Source of the DNA: Scatophagus argus
Taxonomy: Eukaryota; Chordata; Actinopteri; Scatophagidae
Length of the DNA stretch: 64,000 bases
Assembly: GCF_020382885.2 (NCBI RefSeq)
Contig: NC_058511.1
Span: forward strand, 2,635,501-2,699,500
Reading direction: 5' to 3'
Below the pieces are notes generated by a model. That model searched no databases, had not been told where the DNA came from, and saw only the letters and a program-made list of their open reading frames with translations. Within the stretch, counting starts at the first letter, position 1; each line of letters opens with the position of its first letter. This document shows positions 57,551-64,000 of the stretch, piece after piece. Position numbers and translations under genes: made by a program.

Positions 57551-60500
57551 ATGTCTCAGTTGCCAGCTGAAGACCAGGCGGAGTTGCAGTCCCTGCTAAA
57601 GCAGCTTCTGAGAACCATCAACGACAGGATCTCTGGTGCCCCATCGACCGAATGTGCTGAGGAAATCCTCCTTCACCTGGAGGAGACTGACAAGAACTTC
57701 CACAAGTACGCCTGTGAGACTTAAATACTGTAGCAGTTGGCCCCATTTAATTTACTTACTGACTGCATGTTTTAGCAAAGAAAAAGCAATAATGTTTTCA
57801 CTTTTTATAAGCTTATTATTGATTGTCATGTTGTTGGTACATAGCAGGTGTCTACATACATTAAACAATAGGTTTTATTCAAGTGGGTTCATATAATGCT
57901 CTCTTTGCAGTTATGAGTTTGTCAAGTACCTCCGTCAGTATGTGGAGAGTTCACTGGGAAGTGTGGTGGAAGAAGAGACCAAGGACTTGACCAGAGGAGA
58001 TGGGCAACATGCAGTAGGCTCAGGTCATGACACCTTGATCCACGCTGTCACCCGGAGGACCAGAGACTCAGCTGAGTGAGTTTTAGCTCAGACTTATTTG
58101 TGTTTTTTAGTTTGGGTTATGGTCATGAAATCTTCCTTGTGGAGCAAATTTCAAAGCTAATAGTTACTGTTGTATGGATGTCAAAAGGGATTTTTTTATT
58201 GATAAGTTTGATTGTATTCTATGCTCACTTCCTTGCTTTCAGAGATGTCAGAAAGTTGGAAAAATACACCAGAGCCACTGTTCAAGTCCGAGTATAAAAC
58301 CATGCAGTATTTCTAACTCCAGTTTTTCTAAGATGGTTTCCGATAACATTGCTTATCACATATTCTGTGATAATGTCGTCTGATGACAGCGATGTAACTT
58401 CAGCTGTTGGGCAGCAGTTGTTTATTTTGGGAGAAAGAAAGTCTCTCAGCATGGTGACACAACACAGATGTACAGTACTTCTGTCTGTGACAGGTACCAG
58501 CAGATGATGCTGACACTGAAGAACACCATGATCACTGTGGTGGAGTCTTTAATCAGCAAATTTGAGGAGGACCAGATGAGGAAGGAGGAGATGCAGCACA
58601 GTCAGTCCAACAGCCAGTACACTGACAACTGCTCTGACAGCGACTCCTCCTTCAACCAGGTCAGAGATACTGTAGTTACACTCTGATGGCAGCCAAGGGT
58701 TTCACTTTATTCATGTGTTGTGGTTTTTAGACTGTTTTTGATGACTTGTATAAGATGTCTTAGCCCAAATCTCTGGATGTCATTGGTCACAGCTGCTGCT
58801 CCCTTCCATGGTAGACCCGATGTAGGTCCACTCAGTGTCATTTGAAACATCTTTCATGGTGCTATCAGGCTGTGAGAGCTATTGTTTTAAATTTTAATAT
58901 AAATTATAATATTGTTCGTTTAATCTCACGTTTCTTTTCCAGAGTTATGCATTCATCAGACAAGAGCAGCTGCAAGTGTTGGCAGAAAAACTTGACTCCA
59001 GTAGACCCAAAGAGGTAGAAAGGCTCCTTCTCCTTCCTTTGCATAGTTTAGCACACTGGAGAGTCACTGTGCCATAGTCAGTGGTTTTCAACCTGTAGTC
59101 GTAGCTTAGTGGTGAAATTACTACCTGACAAGTGAGGTAGTTGGTCTTATATCACTCAGATTTGCTTAATTATATTTATTAACACAGCAGGCTAAAGTCG
59201 TAGGGCAGGAAATCTGGTCTTTTAGGCTAATCTTGTGAATTCTAGTAGCCTATTAATAACTATCACCCAAGCTAACTGTGTTAAGTCATTAAAAGTGTGG
59301 CTTATAGCCTTGACAATAATAAAATATGAAGTCACATTTTTCTTTTGTTATCCAAACTGGCATTGGGAAAATTCCCCTCAACATTTTAACGTATACCAGT
59401 AGGACCTTTGATGAACTGATTGTGATATTCAAACCAATGAAATCGACTTTTAAGCCCAGCCAAAGATGACAGTTAAAACAATAAAATCACAGCAGTTTGG
59501 GATTAAACATTCAGTGTTGAAGTCCATGCTACCCTGTAGGCTGCAGCCATGTACATGTGCCTCAATGTGGTCGACAAATGGTATATGAACTGATGAAAAG
59601 TATTCAAATTCAGAAGTCTGGAGAAGAAGAAGACACATGCACACAGGTGATGAGGAGTAAACATCAGCTTGTTTAAAGGTGTCAGATTGACGCAAATGCT
59701 GCCACAGATATTAATGTGATGAACGTTGTTGCCCAGGTGATGTGATGTGATGTGTGTGCAGGTGCGCTGGGAGGCTCTTCAGGTCCTGTGCTGTGCTCCT
59801 CCTTCTGATGTGCTGAGTTGCGAGAGCTGGAGTGGCCTGCACAGGAACCTCTGTGCAGCTCTGACCGACCCCGAACTCGGCGTGAGTCCTTACATTAAGA
59901 TCTTTATGTATCACTGATAGATTTTGATGTATTTGATTGTTTATTTGTGCATGCTGATAATCTTTGCTTCTCCTGCTCGACTCCATCAGGATCACGTACT
60001 GCAGTTTTATGCTAAAAGTTTCTCTTCTTCTCCACTGAATGTGACCCGAGAGATCTACACCAGCTTGGGTAGGCCATGAAAGGACTGAGTGCATGTGCAG
60101 AACCTTATTTTTATCAATAAAAAACATTTTAAAGGATCAGCTTCTCTTTATTTACATTCCCAAATGAAGAAAAAGATGTTTCCCACTTACTGCTTGTATT
60201 CTCAGGCCCTGCTGACACTGTTGGTTTTATTTAAAAAACTTTCAGATATCCTCCCTGTCTGCCTTCTGCTTCCACTCCAGTAAAACAGGAGCCAGTCCAC
60301 AGACATTATTGAAATTATTTCATAATAAATAAATAAATAATTAATTGTGGACAGTTTTCATTGGGATTATCTGGTTGTACAATTGAGGTTTTAGATTTTG
60401 TTTTAATAATGACTTTAGATTGTTAAATTAAAACTATGTACACTGTAAATTTATTATATATGAGCTCTGCCTCATCTTGCATGTTATGTATGGTTTGTAA

Positions 60501-63500
60501 TATGTGTATTTTGATGTGCAGCTAAAAGTGTGGAGTCAAGCTTTCTGTCTCACAAGCTAAGCTTTCCAACTGGCTCAGCTGCCATCGACATCAACAGACC
60601 TGAGATCAGTCGTCTTCTCAAACAGGTACGGAAGCTTTCATCTCACAGTATTTAAAGTGTGTCACCACACAAACCCGTTAAAGCTTTCACTCTGTCTGTC
60701 TGTCTCTCTGTCTGTCCCGCTTCAGATTCGACTGATGAACGACTTTCAAAAGGAGGTGACAACCTTTTGGATCCGCCATCCTGAGAAGTGAGTTTTTACC
60801 TCATTATGATGTCAGGGCCGGCACATCTCTCTTCACTCACTCTCACAAATGCTCTACAAATGTGCTGAGAAAATTGCTGAAATGGTTTCCTATGTGGTCT
60901 GTTGGAGTCCAGATTTATTATTGCATTTGTGGTCTTTCTTCTGCCCTGTTTTAGGTATATGGAGGAAGTGATAGAGAGCACCTTCTCCATGCTGACCTTC
61001 CACCATGAGCAGGGCTCAGCCTCACCAGGGACAGAGAAAACCCTTGAACCCATTCACCTACTGGCCTTACTGGACGTTAAAGCCACCTGGTTTAAAAAGT
61101 GGATGGTGTGTATTGTGCTGTGTGCATTTCTGTGTAGCATAACAGTATCTTTGTCTCTTTCTCCTTTGTTCATATTGGACTCTGTCTCACACATTATGTC
61201 CTATCTTTTCTCTACCCTGATCTGTCTCTTTCTCTCAGCATGGATACTACAGCAGGACTGTGGTTCTCAGACTCCTGGAGAGAAAATACAAATCTCTGGT
61301 GAGCGAGTCACTCGGTAATCAATATATCTCTCTAGCTCCTTTGTGCTTCTGAGAGGTCTGGCAACCAACTAAACAAGCATGAAAAGTCTCTCCAGAATGC
61401 ATTCAGGCCCAGAAAGAAGCTGGATTTGCTCCTTTAGTTCCTGTTTAATTATATTCTCCAAAGGATTTGGCACAGCCGAGGTGTGCAGGCCAATGTATGA
61501 GTCTCTGAGACAAAGGCGCACAATATTTGAGTGTCGCTTTGACATTCAAAAATCGACTCGCAACTCCCTCCCTCGCAACTCTTACTCGAACTTTAGAGAG
61601 GATTACTGTGGAATCAGCCCTGAAGTAAATGTCAATAGCTCTCCCAAAACACCGTAAGCCTAAACTGCTCTTGCACTGCAGTGAAATTCCCCAAAGTGCT
61701 CGGGTTTAGATTAAAACGAGGAGGTCCGACAAGAGGCGGCTGCATTGACATTCTGAATGAATTCTTCAATCAGCTTGCTCATTTTGGCCTGTTCATAGCA
61801 GCGTTCAGATTTGTCACAGGAGCTTAGTAGTTTTCATTTCACTCGGCGAATCAGGTGTTTGCAGCAACTACAGTAACGTGCATCGTTTTAATCTTCTCTT
61901 TTGTTTTCAGATTGTTGCAGCCCTCCAGCAGTGTATCCATTACAGTGATTCCTGTGAACGTTTCATGAATGAGACAGCTGATCCAGGGTCAGCAGAGCAG
62001 CACAATACTGGTAAGTAAGATGGGTCGTGATGTTGTGATTTTCTCAGCAGTAGTATGTATTCTCTCAGGCGTATCCCAATGCCAATCTTCCCACTCAGTC
62101 TCGGTCTTTGTGGGGAACATCAGCACATTTGTGGTAAGGCTGATTTAGTGTGTCCTGCGAAACACCACTCACACTCTCGGGCTAAACTACTCTGTGGGTG
62201 CTAAATGTATTTGCACCTAGACTTTGCAGTCATAATTTATTCAGTTTCCTTAATGTCTTAATTTCCTTAATGTAATTTTTTCTCCTGCTGTCATTAAAAC
62301 AGAGGAGAAAAAAAAGATAAATGTCCTCCTAGCTGGTGTAAATGAGACAATGTAGACATTGTTGTTAAAAAAAAAAAAGCTCTACGAGACGCCTTTAAAA
62401 GATTTCAAAGAATTTGGATTTGCTAAGATGATTCGATACTGAATTTAGATCTGATGGAATACTGTGGATGTCCTACACAAGGAATCCGATCCGTTGAAGA
62501 AGAGCCTGAGATTTCGTTGAAAGTCATGGAAAAAAACAGGAAGTGGACCTTGCTTGTCATGCTTCTGTGCCCAAGGTCAAGAATGAACGTGCGTGCTTGA
62601 GGAAGTGAGCTGCCTCGGCCCACTCATCACGGGGATGGAAGAGATAAATCATAAGCTAACAAAGACCGATGATGTGTTCCTTATGTTTAGTTGAAGTTAC
62701 TTCTCAGGAGCACAGTTAACCTTCAAGGTCATTACTAAATTCACTTTAACACCTTCGAACGGATGTCAGGAGTTTGGTTTAGACCTGCTCTAGTTGGAAA
62801 GTGTCATGAGACAGCTGTTGTTGAGATTTGGCCCCATGTAAATAAATTGAATTGAATTGAATTGAAACACGTGACGTTTGTTATTATTAGTCATCCGATT
62901 GCACTTTTGTGGTGAAAATTCAGTAAACAGGAGTGAATACAGTAGGAGATGGGATGTTATCTGAGGACCGTTGAGACTGAACACTTTGACCTTGTCTTGG
63001 ACGGGTGGAGATACGGTCAACCGACTCCCCCGTCGCTTCTCCTCATAAGAGAAGAAGAGTGTTTTCTGAGCTGTGCTTCCTTGTGATTTTCTGCACCCAA
63101 CCAGCACTGCAAGGTTTCAGCAGACTTTGTCAGTCACATTCTAGATTATGAATTTATGAATACTAGTTAGCGTATTAGAATATTGCAGAGTTCATTTTTT
63201 GCTTTCCTGTTCAACTGAAATCACAGCACAAATGATGAATCCCAATCAGCTCTTCGTCCTTCTGCTTGTGGATGTTCCCTTTGGCCGTATGAGCTGTTTC
63301 TACTACTTCACTCCCTCTTAATCTCTTTTCTTAGCTTTTGCTCCTTCCAGGGTTCTCTTATTAAAGTTGGCAATATTTGAACCTCACGGAAACTGGAAAT
63401 ATGATTACAGCAAAAGTTTTCAGCTTTTATTTTCTCTTGATGTTTCAGGTTCAGCCCAGAGGAGTGTTTATACGGCAGAGGAGCTTGAATATGCCTTCTT

Positions 63501-63586
63501 TGTGCACTCGCTGTGTGTCCTGGGCAAAGTGCTCATCTACACCAACGGGAGAAAACTCTTTCCCATCAAAGTGAGGAAGCGCAAAG
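57551..63586 (+). CDS. tbc1d32: TBC1 domain family member 32 (broad-minded), 5' half
   Basis: Coding exons: 57551-57705, 57911-58075, 58494-58659, 58943-59014, 59762-59881, 59990-60068, 60522-60625, 60726-60787, 60955-61105, 61239-61298, 61911-62010 and 63449-63586, all GT-AG and in phase; the gene runs past the window. Start ATG at 57551 ([20 protein letters not shown]). Matches human TBC1D32: [93 protein letters not shown]. The protein acts in cilia and Hedgehog signalling (with CDK20). The C-terminal TBC-like part lies outside the window. Introns are 66-1440 bases and carry no other gene. Confidence 0.95.
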
Positions 63587-64000
63587 GTACAATACCAGAC
63601 TGCTCTCTAGACTGTTTTAAACACCAAAGCATCCAGGGTATAATTAATTTCTTGTGTAGTTGTTTCTCTAACAACAGCATGAGGTTTGACAGTCGTCAAA
63701 GGAATAGTTTGGGTTTTTGGGAAATACGTTTAATCGCTTTTGTAGCAGAGTCGAATACAACCATCATACTGGTCTGGTAAATGTGAAGCTACATTTGTAA
63801 AAACAGCAATTTGTTATTTTATGTCATTTATGTGCAGGTTCATTATTTTACACTCGTGCTTTGTTGAGATTAAACATGTCAGACATAAAAATGTAAGTGT
63901 TAGTGGACTTTATTTCCCCTTGCTTCCAGTCTTTGCACTAAGCTGAACTAACAGGCTGCAGGTTGTATGTGCATGTTCATATTTACTATAACTTTACGCC
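63587..64000 (+). other. tbc1d32: tbc1d32 intron with interspersed repeat
   Basis: After the donor at 63587. 63695-63795 (GGAATAGTTTGGGTTTTTGG, then GGTAAATGTGAAGCTAC) looks like a common fish repeat. No exon is seen to the end of the window. Confidence 0.45.

Overview
This window is nuclear DNA of a ray-finned fish, most likely a percomorph teleost. The evidence is spliced vertebrate genes with GT-AG introns, teleost-only families (selenoprotein L, Cx32.2-type connexins), a fish tRNA-derived SINE, PIF/Harbinger copies and long CA/GT microsatellites. All coordinates and splice sites were read by eye. In nearly every gene the exon phases close into an open frame.

Layout. 1-4620 (+): the 3' part of selenoprotein L, including an exon with two in-frame UGA codons in a U-x-x-U redox motif. 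4621-27980 (-): a tandem array of four type I membrane receptors (A, B, C, D) with two immunoglobulin domains, a Thr-rich stalk and a transmembrane segment; B and C (and D, if spliced to its last exon) carry a short tail with a Tyr-Glu-Asn motif. B and C are near-identical units of about 8.3-8.6 kb that include a solo LTR and a PIF/Harbinger element. A has lost its tail exons at a recombination junction, and D is the most divergent. I cannot tie this family to a named gene. 29364-32537 (-): clec11a (osteolectin/stem cell growth factor). 35927-40900 (-): the C1orf198 homologue. 41694-51430 (-): three connexin genes. 52882-56427 (-): hsdl1. 56930-63586 and onward (+): the 5' half of tbc1d32 (broad-minded), which shares a head-to-head promoter with hsdl1.

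How the genes relate. The receptor array looks like a fast-evolving immune locus: its Ig exons differ at many codons while the intron between them is identical or nearly so, stalk lengths vary, and tails have been swapped or lost. The connexins beside tbc1d32 recall the human order, where GJA1 and TBC1D32 are neighbours. hsdl1 keeps its fold but has lost the usual SDR glycine and Tyr-x-x-x-Lys residues. The tbc1d32 promoter carries an RFX-type X-box, as expected for a ciliary gene.

The strongest candidates for new biology are the undescribed Ig-receptor array (diversifying exons, modular tails, transposon-derived splice context) and the diselenide-type selenoprotein.
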